From assembly GCA_024345305.1 (NCBI GenBank), contig BRON01000013.1, positions 186,001 to 250,000 of the forward strand: a DNA stretch of 64,000 nucleotides, in the 5' to 3' direction. The notes below the pieces were generated by a model. It had not been told where the DNA came from and did not search any database. It saw only the letters and a list, made by a program, of their open reading frames with translations. This document shows, one piece after another, positions 11,801 to 23,584 of this stretch; position 1 is the first letter of the stretch; every line of letters starts with the position of its first letter. The DNA comes from Mrakia gelida (taxonomy: Eukaryota; Basidiomycota; Tremellomycetes; Cystofilobasidiales; Mrakiaceae). The translations under genes were made by a program, and so were the position numbers.

Positions 11801-12413
11801 CTTTCGGCTCCCACCTCCCCGCCGTCGCCATCGCTGACCTCGTTTCGTTCTTTCTCAGATCGATTACTCGGATATCTTCTCGATCATGGCCTTGTACGTC
11901 TCTCTCCCTCGCTTCCCATCCTTCTTCACGTCTCCAATCTGACCCCCTCTACTCTTTTCTTCGCCCTCTCAGCTTCCGAGGACACCCAGACAACTTCAAG
12001 GGCTCTCACGACCGAGTCGCTCGTCGGATCGCTTCGAACGGACAGTGTTGGGTCGAGCGAACTTGGAGACGAGAGGACATGCAGGCTTACTCGTTCCGTC
12101 TGTATCTCGAGTACGCTAGAGCTGTGCATCCCGAGAGAGATACCGGAGTGATGGTGAGTCTGCTTCTCTCCTGTCTCTTCCCATCCTCATCGAGCGTCGA
12201 ACTGACCCTTCGTCTCGCTCGATCCAGGATTACAAACTCGGCTCTCGACCCCCTCCCACTGGATCCTCACCCCAAAAAGCCTCGGGAGAGAAGAAGAAGA
12301 AGATCGCTGGAATCGGAGCCATCGAACCCGTCAAGATCATCACTCCTCCAAAACCTGCAGGAGGAGGAATCGTCGCTCGTCGTCGGTCGCCAACTTTCGC
12401 TCCCGAACGATGA
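8857..12413 (+). CDS. GT90 (CAP10-like) glycosyltransferase, type II membrane protein
   Basis: Golgi/secretory glycosyltransferase of family GT90, which includes Cryptococcus Cap10 and xylosyltransferase Cxt1. Exons: 8857-9009, 9361-9875, 9997-10068, 10175-10263, 10375-10479, 10566-10630, 10719-10937, 11010-11238, 11322-11349, 11428-11547, 11627-11643, 11729-11790, 11859-11893, 11973-12153, 12228-12413; they sum to 2076 nt, a clean 691-aa ORF. An N-terminal signal anchor ([19 protein letters not shown], about residues 7-25) gives type II topology. Core GT90-like segments are [79 protein letters not shown] and [15 protein letters not shown]. The tail is Pro/Lys-rich. One exon is only 17 nt. 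Donor and acceptor sugars are unknown; cell-wall or capsule-type polysaccharide, or glycolipid, are reasonable guesses. Confidence 0.85.
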
Positions 12414-13062
12414 TCTCTCTCTCTCTCGCATCTCTTCCTCTCTTTACTTTCTAGCACTTGGGCCGCTTGTTCCCCTCATCTCTTCTTCTTTCGCTCTATC
12501 TCTCTCCTACCCATCCACCTTCTTCTCTCCTCTCGCACGGACACACACCACCCTTCACTGTATCATCCTCCCACACGTCGTTCTTTGCTTTCCTTCTCTC
12601 TTGCTCGTCTTGGAACTTGCAAACCATCATTTCATACACATACACTAGGTTACTCTCTCTCTCTCTCAGATCTAACCCTAGCTTTCTTGACTCCCCATAG
12701 ATACCCTTTTTGAGCGCTCGCATCTTGTTGCCTCACCCCTTCGTCTCTCGCTCTTCGGAACCACCCACCACCGTCGGCTTTTCCCTTTCTTCTTTTGGGT
12801 TTCCTCCTCCCCCTTCCACTTACTTCGTCTATCTACTTACTTACGTTATTCCCTCTCTCATCTTCGTTCGGCGGTTAGCAGCATTGCATGGTCTGTTTTC
12901 CCTCTTTCTCCCCTTTCGAGTCAAGCGTTGGGGAAAGCGACGACGCGTCGAGAGATCCGGCTCTTTGTCGTTCAAGGTCATCAAAGAGGAGTGAATACTA
13001 GACGAGAGAAACAAAGGCTAATGAAACGACGAACAAAAGAGGGTATTGGAAAAGCGACTGGT
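12414..13062. other. Convergent 3' region (GT90 / LRR-like gene)
   Basis: Holds the 3' UTRs of two convergent genes. It is pyrimidine-rich, with CTTACTTACGTT-like tandem CTTA units near 12835 and a GACGCGTC palindrome near 12940. No ORF is supported. Confidence 0.4.
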
Positions 13063-14831
13063 TCAGGCTGATCGTTCCTCCCCCGACCCATCGAACCTCC
13101 AGCAATCCACCTTCTCCAAAAACGCTCGTCGACTCTTCGCTGCTCCTTCAACCGAGATCGTGCCTCTATTCTCCCCGTAGCTGAGCACCTTCCTGACCTG
13201 AGGATCACTCAACGGCTGATCTCGGAGGGTGTCGCGGTTTCCGAGATGTATGAGAATCTCGAAGAGGAGTTCCGCAGGGAGGGTTGCGAGCGAAGGAGGA
13301 GGCGGAGTAGCGTCCGTCGAGGAGGAGGGGGATAGAGGGTTAGGTCGGGAGTGGAAGATGGTTCGGAAGGGAAGAAGGAGGGCGGAAGCTTTGTTTTGAG
13401 CTTCAGCTCGGAAAGTTCTGTTCTCCTGGAGCAACTCGTTCAGTCGATCTCGCTGGACGTCGTCCTCCGTTCCTTCCCAAAACTCTCGAGGAGGGAGCCA
13501 GAGAGCCTGGATGGTGGTGTTGTGCTTCTCGACGGTTTCGACGAGGGTGGCGAGGTCTTTCGTTGATTCGAAGGCGCATTCCGACTGGCGAAGATCGAGG
13601 TACTCGAGACCTTTCTCCGAGCTTGACGAGCGAGACGATGGCGGTCTCGCAGATTCGACTGTCGGCGTCCCAGCGGAGGGAGAGGTGACGGGTCCCGGTG
13701 GCTGAGTTGGACAGTCGATGGCGGAGGTAACGGAGGAAGGATTTGAGGAGTGGGGTGGGCATGGAGGAGGAGGAGAGGTCGAGTCGTTCGAGTCCGACGT
13801 GTCGAGCGAGTCGAGAGAGCTCCTTCTCCGCATTGGGATGAGCGGCGTAGTTGATGTTGAAGATGACTTCTCGGAACTTGGGAAGGGAGCTCATGAAGCT
13901 AACGAGGATTCCGAGGGCGTTTGCTAGCAGAGGAAGGAAGAAAGAAAAAAGAGGTCAGTTCCTGCTCTGTCGCGCGGACTGCTCTCGACGATATCCGTCT
14001 CCATCCCCTCTCAGGCACAGCAGAAGCAAGACGAGTCTGGCTCACTAGGTGTTTTAGCAGTCACTTCGGCTCGAACGCTCTCCACCTTCGAAGCGTGCTT
14101 CTTCACGTGGACGAGGACATGGAGGAAGGGTCCGTTGGCGAGCTCGGGCGTGATCGTTCCCAGCGAGACTGTCTTGCTCTCAGAGTCGAGGTCTTGCATT
14201 AGGATTTTGAGGTAGAAATTTGAGGATGCCTGAGAGAGAACAGAGCAGCCAAAAGAGTGTCAGGGGAATAGGTCAAGTAGACGAGGCAGAGAAGAGAAGG
14301 ACGCAAGTCGACGAGCTCGCAACCTCGTCGACCAGCGCTCTGCTTCCTCTCTCCCTTGACCCCAACCCCACACCTTCCAACAGAGACGAGACATGATCAC
14401 TTACCCTTTCCCTTCTACTCCACAGGAATCTCGATCCTGGTCGCATCCATCGCGAACCTCGTGTAGGAAGGATCTCTCCTCCCAAGCTCCCCTCCTCCCT
14501 CGCTCGTGCTCTCGAACTCGTCCTCGTCCAGGAGTTGATCCATGTACTCCTGCTCGTCATCGTACTCGTCCGAGTAGATGCCTCCTTCTTCGTCGTAGCC
14601 GTAGTCGTACCCTCGATATCCATAGCCGTAGCCGTAAGCGTCGTCCCTGTCCGAGTCGTCCTCGCTGTCGAACTCTTCCTCGTCCTCCTCCTCCTCTTCT
14701 TCCTCTTCCTCGGAGGCTGCTTGATTTGCGACGACGGGGGCTGGTTGAGGGGAAGGAGAGGGGGCCGAGGAGTCTTGGATGGAGAGACTGGCGAGGTTTG
14801 GGATGCCGTCTGAGGGTGGAGGAGCTGACAT
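13063..14831 (-). CDS. Acidic N-terminus, leucine-rich-repeat-like protein with a C-terminal F-box-like segment; reading frame broken once
   Basis: Not assigned to a family. Exons: 14424-14831, 14046-14229, 13063-13923. The N-terminus (MSAPPPSDGIPNLASLSIQD) leads into a Glu/Asp tract and a Tyr/Gly-rich region (AYGYGYGYRGYDYGYDEEGG). Then come LRR-like segments: GTRHLSLRWD, GLERLDLSSSSM, GLEYLDLRQSE. Near the C-terminus LATLPAELLFEILIHLGNRD resembles an F-box. The last exon changes frame within about 13608-13625: upstream reads VSLVKLGE, downstream EKGLEYLDLRQ one frame over, so one base too many (an AAA run) or an unrecognised intron. The splice donor GTGGAG at 14418-14423 is non-standard but required by frame. 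It is divergent from SYF1, starts 305 bases apart. Confidence 0.65.
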
Positions 14832-15136
14832 GACGAGAGGGGAGGAGAAGGGAGATGGTGGTCGTTTGGGTGAGCTCGACGTCTGAGCTCTCTCCCTTTC
14901 CGTTTCGCGTGTTTTTCTCGGGGTCAAAAAAGGGCTGAAAGATGCTCATTCTAGCCTTCTTCTATACGAGATCAGACATGAACACAAAACATGGCTCTCT
15001 CTTAGATACATTTCCTCGCCCAAACTCCCCTCCCGAACTCGCTCAACGAGTTGACCTCAACGACGACCTCTCTTCTCCTCCCCTCCCCTCCCCTCTCTCT
15101 CCCTCCTCTCTCGAGAGCGCTCCCTCTTTCTATCGG
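14832..15136. promoter_or_regulatory. Divergent promoter region (LRR-like gene / SYF1)
   Basis: About 305 bases. SYF1's frame is open upstream to an in-frame ATG at 14978, so part may be coding or 5' UTR. No named motif seen. Confidence 0.35.
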
Positions 15137-18100
15137 ATGTCCCCTCCACCTGCGACCCTGTCGTCTCTCTCTTCCCTCTTCCCTCTCACCTCCCCTATCC
15201 CGAATCCTCTCTCCCATCCTGAGATCCTCCATCCTGATTCTCTCACGACGGAAGAGGATCTCCTCCTCAACCCTGAGAACTTCAAAACCTGGTACTCTCA
15301 CATCACAGTCACCAAGGATCGACTCGCCATCCTCGAGAAGGCTGAACTCGCAGCGGAAGAGGAGAAGGAGGGAGGAGAGGACAACGTCTCGAGCGTCTTG
15401 GGTCCTTTGAGGTCAGCTTCCCCTCCCTTCGCTTCCTTCGCTCTCTCTTCCTCCTCCTCCCATCCATCCATGCTCTCGTCACTCTCTTCGCTTTTATATA
15501 TACTGACTCACCTCTGCTACGTTTCCTCCCTCCAGAACCCCCGCCTCTCGACTGGCTCTTCAAACTCTTACGTCTCTGTACGAACGAGCTCTTCAAGTCT
15601 TCCCTACCTCGTTTAAACTCTGGAAGTCCTACATCCTCATGCGTCAACGATACGTCCTCGGCCCTTCCGTCCTCTCAGGCCAGAAGAAGAAGAACAAGTC
15701 CAACATCAAGAAGATCGACGTAGGAGAGATCCTCATCGAGAACAGGATCGCTTGCGACTGGGAAGGAGGTCTCGACGGAGTCGTCGGTTACGAGGAATGG
15801 AGGTCTCTCTTCGCTACTACAGAAAGGATGATCCGCTGGTTGCCTAACGTGAGTCTCATCTCCTTCTATATCTTCTTTGGTCTCTACTCGAGCTCGAGAT
15901 GGCAGGTCGGTGGTGCGAGCTCAAGCTGACCGACGAGCGACCTCCTTCCCTTCACCTCCTTCCCTCCCTTTCCTCCAGCTCCCCGTTCCATGGCACTTCC
16001 ATCTCCTCCCTCTCCTCCACCCTCTCTGCCCTGCTCCCCTCGCTCGAACCTACGGACGAAGAGCTTTCGATCGAGCCCTTCGAAGTCTCGCTCCCAGCTT
16101 GCACTCTCGCGTTTGGGGACTCTACCTCCGATGGGCTGAGATCCGAGGTGGAGAGAGCGGCCGACGTGTTTGGAGACGTTTCCTCAAGGTCAGTCCTCAC
16201 TCTTTCCTTGCTTTCTCTCTTCTCTGTTTCCAGAGCTGACCTTCAAGTCCTCGCATCGCTTTCCAGGTCGACCCCTCCCTCACTCCCATCTACCTCAAAA
16301 CCAATCTCCCTCTCCCTCTCGAATCCTCCAAACTCCTCCTCGCCCTCGCCCGTCGAGCTCAACAAGGAACCTACACGCCCGCCGAAGGAGAATCCCCTTA
16401 CCAGCTCTTCGTCAACTGGCTCGAAGCCGTCGAGGGATCCGCCGAGGACGTCGGCATGGACTGGGAGGAGACCGAGGAGAAGAGAGCAGCTGAGTCCAAG
16501 GTCGAGGAGGACAAGAAGGCCAAAGAGGAGAAGAAGACGGAGGACGCTGCTTCCGTGGGAGGCAAGTTGATTCGGTTCGATGGACCGATGAAGCCTCTCG
16601 AGGCGAAGAAGGTGGTGGAGGCGAAAGCTAAGGCTGCTAACGGAGCTGGGAAGAGGGAGGCGGAGGTGTACGACGAGGACGAGGACCCGTCGAGCATGAG
16701 GAAGTTGGACGTGGAGGCGATTGTGCTGAAGGATGGGTTGAAGGTCTACAAAGATCAGGCTGGAAGGCTGTGGACTGGGTTGGCGACGTACTGGATCAAG
16801 AGGGGAGAGTTCGAACGAGTGGGTCCTCCTCCTACCCTTCTCCTTCGAGGTCGCGAGCTTTGCGTCGAGCTCACGCGATTCCCTTCCCCTTCCTCCCTTC
16901 CCAACTCCTCTAGGCCAAGTACACCTTCGAGTCCGGTATCTCCTCCGTCCTCACCATCCGAGACTTCACTCAAATCTTCGACGCCTGCGCCGAGTTCTCG
17001 GAAGCCCTGATCTCAACTCTCATGGACGCTCTCGCCAACCCGGATCCCGACGACGAGGACGACGAGGCTGCTGAGACCGAGACGGAGCTCGACGACGCGA
17101 TGAAGGAGTTCGAGGAGTTGATGGATCGACGTCCGTTCTTGGTGAACGAGGTGCTGCTGAGGAGAAACGCCAACGAGGTGATCGAGTGGGAGAAGAGAGT
17201 CGCTCTGTTCGAGGGAGATGATGAGAAGGTTCGTCTCCTCCCTTGCTCCCTTCTCCTTTCCCTCTTTCGATCTGGAGCTGACCTTCCCCTTTATCTTGAT
17301 CCTTGCAGATCGTCGAGACCTACAACAAAGCAATCGAGACCATCAACCCTCGGAAAGCGACTGGCCCTCTGTACCCTCTCTACGTCGCCTTCGCCAAGTT
17401 TTACGAGCAGGGAGGATCGAAGGACGCCGAGACTGGGGAGTCCAACGCCGATCCCGACGTACCAGCAGCGAGGAAGATCATGGAGAAGGCTACCAAGGTC
17501 CCTTACAAGACTGTCGACGAGCTGGCGGAGGTGTGGTGCGAGTGGGCGGAGATGGAGTTGAGGAACGAGTGAGTTTGTCTTCGATGTTTGAGAGCGAAGA
17601 GCGAGAGCTGACCCTTGCTTCTTGGTTGGTGTAGGAACTTCGACGAGGCTATCCGAGTGATGCAGAGGGCTACGACGACACCGAAGAACACGAAGATCAG
17701 CTACCACGACGAGGTGAGTCGCGTCTCCTCTCACCTTTTCTTCGTTCGACTTCGAACGAAAGCTGACTTTCGACGCCTTCTCTTTTGCAGTCTCTCTCGG
17801 TCCAACAACGTCTCTTCAAGTCGCTCAAGCTCTGGTCCTTCTACGTCGATCTCGAGGAGTCCATCGGAACAGTCGAGACGACCAAGGAGGTCTACGATCG
17901 GATCATGGAGCTCAGGATCGCCAACGCTCAGGTCAGCATGCCTTCCCTCTTTTCTTCGCACGAACGACGCGTCGTTCTCGAGCTGATCGTTTTCTCTCGG
18001 TACGTTACACAGATCATCGTCAACTACGCCACCTTCCTGGAGGAGAACAAGTACTTCGAGGAGAGTTTCAAGATCTACGAGCGAGGAGTCGACCTTTTCA

Positions 18101-19346
18101 CCTTCCCCGTCGCGTTCGAGATCTGGAACGTCTACCTGTCCAAGTTCGTCAAGCGATACGTGAGTCCCAACCTCTCCCCCATCCATGCCTTCGCCAAAGA
18201 GAACGCTTCGAGAAACTGACTCGTCCTTTTCCTTCGTTCGTCGTTCGTCTCTCTCAGGGTGGAACCAAACTCGAGCGAACTCGAGACCTCTTCGAGCAAG
18301 CTTTGGAGAAGTGCCCCGAGAAGTTCTGCAAGCCTCTCTTCCTTATGTTTGCCCAACTCGAGGAGGAGCACGGTCTCGCGAAGAGGGCTATGTCGATCTA
18401 CGATCGAGCGACTCGAGCTGTCAAGCCGGAGGACAAGTTCGAGGTGAGTCGTGCCTCGTTTCGTTCTCGTTCTTGTCTCTCCCTCTCTTCCCTTCCCGTC
18501 TTCCTCTCTCGCCACTGACTTCTTCGACCCTCCCCTTCTGCTCTTTCTCAGATGTTCACCATCTACATCGCCAAAGCCACCGCCAACTTCGGACTCCCCG
18601 CGACGCGTCCCATCTACCAACGAGCCATCGAGGTCCTCCCCGACGCCCAAACCGCTCAGATGTGTCTCCGGTTCGCCAACCTCGAACGGAAACTCGGAGA
18701 GATCGATCGAGCTCGAGCCATCTACGCTCATGCTTCCCAGTTCTGCGACCCGAGAGTCAATCCTGCTTTCTGGACGGAGTGGAACTCGTTCGAGAGTGAG
18801 TCGACCTTTGCTTTTCTCTCGCCTTTCCTCCTCGCTGCCGCTCGACGAGCTCGTCCCTCGTGACTGACACCCCTCTCTCTTCCTCGCTCTCACTCAGTCG
18901 ACACCGGATCCGAGGACACCTTCCGAGAGATGCTTCGAATCAAGCGATCCGTCCAAGCAGCCTTCAACACCGAGGCTTCCTACGTCGCCGCCCAAGCCGC
19001 TTCAGCTCGACTTGGAGCCAAAGCCAAGGCCGCCGCTGCCGACGATGGAATGGACGAGGACGAGGGAGGAGCTGCCGATCCTATGGCGGCGTTGGATGGA
19101 GGAGCGACGAAGGGACCCAGTTTCGTTGCGGCGAAACAGAAGACGGGGATCAGTCAGGTTACGGTCGAGAGCGAGGAGGTGGCTGCTCCTGAGGCCAACC
19201 CTGATGAGAGTGAGTTGTTCTTCTTCTTCCTTCTTTTGTGGTTGGTGGGGGTGGGGGAAACGAGAAACCAAAACTGACGCGAGACGCGGCTTCCTCTTCG
19301 TTTTCGTTTCGTCTTCGCAGTCGAGATGGACGAGGACGATTTCTAG
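15137..19346 (+). CDS. SYF1: Pre-mRNA-splicing factor SYF1 (XAB2/Cwf3 homologue)
   Basis: Spliceosome component of the Prp19/NineTeen complex, built of HAT (half-a-TPR) repeats. About a dozen exons; the first runs to 15411 and the last is 19321-19346. HAT repeats begin at LLLNPENFKTWYSHI and run on through LQVFPTSFKLWKSYILMRQR, VWGLYLRWAEIRG, LFVNWLEAVEG, EVWCEWAEMELRNENFDEAI, KLWSFYVDLEESIGTVETTK, FEIWNVYLSKFVKRYGGTKL, MFAQLEEEHGLAKRAMSIYD, LRFANLERKLGEIDRARAIY and FCDPRVNPAFWTEWNSFE. The last is a very strongly conserved SYF1 signature. The tail ends in an acidic MDEDDF. A charged insertion (EEDKKAKEEKKTEDAAS) sits near the middle. The start at 15137 gives the usual N-terminus; 14978 is an in-frame alternative. 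Confidence 0.95.
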
Positions 19347-19684
19347 CTGTACGGAGAGTTTTAGGTTTTATATCATTATGTCTGGCTCTGGCTTTCAGCG
19401 TGATCCTGAAGCCTTGCGGCGAGTGAGCGAGAAGGTGAGAAAGGAAAGGCTTCACGCACGCAGCAGAGAGAGGTCTCGCTTCCAGATCGAGACATTCATT
19501 CATGAAGGAAGGGGGACAAAGGGAAAAGCCGTAAAGTAGCGTGCGTGTATATTCGTGTGATGAAGTCGTGAAGTGCGTGAAGAAGAATGAAAACTCGAAA
19601 GGCAAAAACAAACGAAACGAAACAAGCGGACTGGTCAAACGCGTCGGACCCCTTCTCAGTTCTCCTACTCAACCGCACACTCCA
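19347..19684. other. Convergent 3' region (SYF1 / RRM-family gene)
   Basis: About 340 bases between two convergent stops. It is A-rich with AAACAAACGAAACG-type repeats near 19607-19624. Nothing else seen. Confidence 0.4.
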
Positions 19685-22600
19685 TCAGGTCAGTTCTCCA
19701 CTACCTCCTTTCCTCCTCGAAGCGTAGCCGTTGTCCGTTTGACGTTCCTGGAAGGGAGATTGAGCTGCAGCGAGAGCCGCTGGTGGTCCACCGATCTCGG
19801 ACTTCGCGAAGGTAACCTCGAGACGATGGGTTCCGAGTGTTCTTCCTGGGTGGTCAGAGTCGTCGAAAATGAGTGAAAGAACGCGAGAACGAGACGATTC
19901 AGTAATAATGTAAAGACGAAGAGGTGGGACAAGAAGGAGCAGTGAGGAGGTAGACAGACGCGTACCGTTCATCTCACGTCGAGCTTCGTTCGCCGCTCTG
20001 AAGGTTGCGAACGCAAGGAAGGCGGTCGGAACAGATCTCTGGATCGATGGAACTCGAGAGCTTGTTATGAGAGAGCGAGAACGCGTCAGGATCTGGAGAG
20101 AACTGGTTGAAGGAGAGAGGGAGGAAGAGATCGAAGAGGTCAAGCTCACGCGATTGGTCGATGACCGAAGGCAGCGAAGGATTGACAGATCTCAGATTCG
20201 GTGAGGACTGGATCAAGGTTCTGAAGATGAGGAGGGACGTGTCGACACGATGAGCCAGAGAGGCATCCAAAGGGTCGGAAGAGGAGTGTGCGTCGGGTCC
20301 ACTCACCGAGAGAGAGAGGGTCCTGCAGAAGTCCTTCGAGGTTCGTTCCATCGTAGCATACGAGGGATGAATAGTTCGTGATCCAAGGTACTGTCCCTTC
20401 GAGCCCACAAGCGCGTTTCGAGCTGTTCGAAGGAAACGAAGAGGGCGGAGTCAAACGAGTCTCGTCGTCGAATGATGTGAGAACGACCGATGGACTCACT
20501 CGATTCTGGACTGTTGAAGCTGACGAAATCCATGATTGACTGGTCGTAGGAAGTGCGAGTCGTGACGCTGCGAGGAATAGCAAGGACGGAGGGTCAGCTT
20601 CGATCGAGACGACGCGTATGAGAGCAAAGGACCGAATCTAGAGCTCACTCGATGACGGTTCCGAATTTGGAGAAGAAGGAGAAGAGATCCCTCTGCGTGA
20701 TCAGAGGATCGAGGCCCTGGATGAAGAGAGAGACGAAACGCACGCGCGTGAGAGAGAGGTCGGGTTTTCGCCTGTGATTCTGAATTCTGACTCACGGGGA
20801 CGTGGATCATGCGCGGGTTGTATCCGTCACTCGCATCGGGACCTCCGGGTATACTCATGTCGTGCAGATAGGAAGAGTACTTTGTCGAGTCGGAAGGACG
20901 GCGAGGTCGAGGAGGTGGCGGAGAGCGCTCGAGAGGAAGTTGATTGAAGTACCGAAGGCTCATCTCTCGTCCTCCCAGATTGAGACCTAGAAAGCGAGAA
21001 AGACGAGTTTGGGTCAGTCTGGCTCGCGAGAGATGCAAGCAAGGAATCTCACCATCGAACTGTCGAGCCGCCTCGGCGCCTTGACGCGTCTGTTTGAACA
21101 AGACGAAGTCAGCTCGACGATCGACGTCCGACGCATATTCCCCAAGACTCATCAGCGAAGCGCGTACAGTGAAGATCAATCGAGCGCGAGCTGAGGAGTG
21201 GTCGGTCGCACGCTGAATCTCGATGCTGTCAAACGGGAGAAAAGGCGAGAGTCAGGACAAAGCGCGTCGAAAGGAACGGAGGGAAAAGAGCGACTCGCCT
21301 ACACTGTCCTGAGCCACGCAAGTATCGTCGGATGTCAGAGTCTTGAGTTCCGTAAGCGAGGCTCTGTAACGGAAAGCAGGTCAGGTGCGAATACGAGAAA
21401 GACGAAGAGAGGGAGAGAGGGAAGAACGAACCTCAGCCATCAACGTTCGAGAGTTCACCTCGTCTTCCTCCGCAAGAGCGCTCCTCGATGACGTGTATCT
21501 CGGACGAGGAGAAAAAGATCGGTCTCGAGATCTCGAGGGCCTAGCTTCGTAGTAGCTGAGTTGAGGGACGGGTGAGGGTGCAAGTGAGAGGCTCTTGACG
21601 AAGAAGATCGAGATGGGACGATCCTTGACGACGATGCCTGGGAAGAGAAGAGAGAAGGGAAGTCAGACGTTGGCGTACTCACCTTGAAGGAAGAGAGCTC
21701 ACCATCCAGTCTCTGAACGATCTCGGCTGCTCGACGCGTCTGAGCGAAAGGAACCGACGTCAAGGTCAACTCGAGTCGACAGAGCGAGCGGTTTTCACGT
21801 CACGGCGTAGCGTAGCGGCTCACAGGGAACTCCAGATGGGCTTGACATATTCCGTTCTCGATCGAGGTCTGAATCGTAATCCTGAAGAACGAAGGAAGAA
21901 CAAGACGGTGAGAACTCGAACGCGTCGAACGAAGCGAACGAGAATCCGATCGACTCACTCGGCACTCGCACTTCCGTAGATGTATCTCTTCACCTCCGAA
22001 ACTCTGAATCCAAGAGGCAAGTTCTGCGACGAGAGAAAGAAGAGGTTACCACTGAAAAACGAGCAACGAGAAGGAGCAACGAACGACGCACCTCGCAAAT
22101 CAACGATCTCGAATCGACCTCCTCCTGCTCGGTGAGACGTCGATGAGAAGAGGACGAGGCACCGACTGGAGAACTCGATCGGCTTCTAGAATTGAGAGGA
22201 AAGAGGTATGGTGAGTGTCAGCTGAGGAAGGAGAGCGAAGGCGGTGCGAAACGAGACGCGTCGCCACTCACCGAGTCGCTGACAACTTGCTGGGACGGGG
22301 AGAAGGCGATCTTAGGGCTTTGGCGTAGTAGGGATCTCTGAAGAACCAGCAGTTAGTCCACCAGTCACTCGTTTAAAGCTCGAAGTGAGTAGGGAGAAGG
22401 AGAGCGGACGAACAGCGACGGACTCCTAGAGGCTTGAGCTGGCGTGCGAGAGACGTCTTCTTGATGAGGCTCATGGCCGAGCGACCAGGCTCGATGAGAC
22501 CTGTACATAAGCCAAGAGCAGCGCATCAGTCCGTCGCTCGGCGAAGAGAAGAGGAACGAGAAGGAAGAGAGACGAGAACGTACCCCTGTTCGATGGATGA

Positions 22601-23021
22601 AGGGAGAAGAGTCGAAGTCGAAGCTGAGCCGAGCGTTTCATGACTTCCCTCATTTGACTCTCTCTCCATATGGTTCGCTGACCTGCTCAAAACCAGCCCT
22701 CAAAGCTCTCGTTAGCGTCTCAACCCATCCTCAACCTCTTCGGTGAGTCGAGAAGCTCACCTTCTCGACCAAGCTTCAATCTTCTCCGCTAGCGGATCCC
22801 TCTCCGTCTCCCTCTCCCTCTCCTCTCCCTTCGACGGCTCGATCTCGAGGTTTTGGTGGGGCGGAGGTGGAGTTGGCTTGGTGAAGGGTTGTTTGAGAGA
22901 TTGGAGAAGGTTGAAGCATCTGAGGAGAGAGAGGGGGAGAAGGGTCAGGAGAACGAGCGAAGGAGGGAGGGAGGGAAGGAAGGGAGTGGAGCCGAGCTCA
23001 CTCGAGCTCGACTTCGTCCAT
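19685..23021 (-). CDS. Multi-RRM family protein, member 1 (four RRM-like modules)
   Basis: Member of the local RRM family; RNA binding is inferred, role unknown. First exon 23002-23021 (20 nt) encodes MDEVELE, then CFNLLQSLKQP. A charged Pro/Glu linker follows, then two atypical modules opening RSLICENLPLGFRVSEVKRY and RTLMAESLAYGTQDSDIRRY, each closing on TRRAAEIVQRLDG or TRQGAEAARQFDG. Two more standard RRMs open GLDPLITQRDLFSFFSKFGT (exon 20649-20716, 68 nt) and NLDPVLTESEICQSFAAFGH. The RNP1-like strands are MDFVSF and AFLAFATF. Key later exons: 20500-20567 (68 nt), 20307-20422. Stop at 19685 (GGSGELT). Some 5' junctions between 21900 and 22950 are approximate. It is convergent with SYF1. 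Confidence 0.75.
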
Positions 23022-23584
23022 CGTGCCCGGTCCAGGGTAGAGAGAAGTGTCGGGTGTCGTCTGAGAGGGATTCGATATGTACAGTTGGGTAGAGGGACGA
23101 GTTTGATGAGAGAGTCGAAGCTGAGTAAGAGCAGGAGGGAGGCAAAGAGAAGGAAGGCAGGAGGTGGGGGTGAGCTCGACCTTTCCCTCCGCCCTCCGTG
23201 TCGGCTTCGTCCCTCAACGGCTGAGGTTCATAGCCCAGGATCTCCAGAGTATAGTCACCCACCTGGCGCAGTTTGGACGCTACGAGCACTCTGAATCGTC
23301 GAAAAGAGGGGACTTGTTGTGAAGACGAGATGGCCGTTTGACGTTCAAAACAAAACGAGCTCGTTCGCTCGTCCTCCCTTTCGTCGAGCGGTCGCGAAGG
23401 CGCGTCGTTCACACCAGCTAATCATGGAGAGAGCGACCTTCTGGCTGGCAGAGGATGATGCATGAAGGTAACCTAGAATCGAATCTATCGACGAAACGAA
23501 GGGTCGTGGAAAGTCGAAGAGCGAGACGAAAACAAAAACGAACGAAGGCGCGTCAACGAGAGGGAAAGAAAGAAAACAGCGAGC
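23022..23584. other. Upstream region of RRM member 1
   Basis: About 560 bases holding the promoter of the minus-strand RRM gene and the 3' end of the next minus gene. ORFs here are unsupported. No motif named. Confidence 0.35.

Noticed and set aside
14535..14813. Open frames opposite the acidic tract of the LRR-like gene
   Set aside because: Val/Leu-rich translation is the mirror of GAG/GAC repeats; no start context, family match or introns support it.
23022..23412. Minus-strand ORF upstream of RRM member 1 (ILGYEPQPLRDEADTEGG)
   Set aside because: It has no family match, and the MDEVELE start exon at 23002-23021 explains the gene's beginning.
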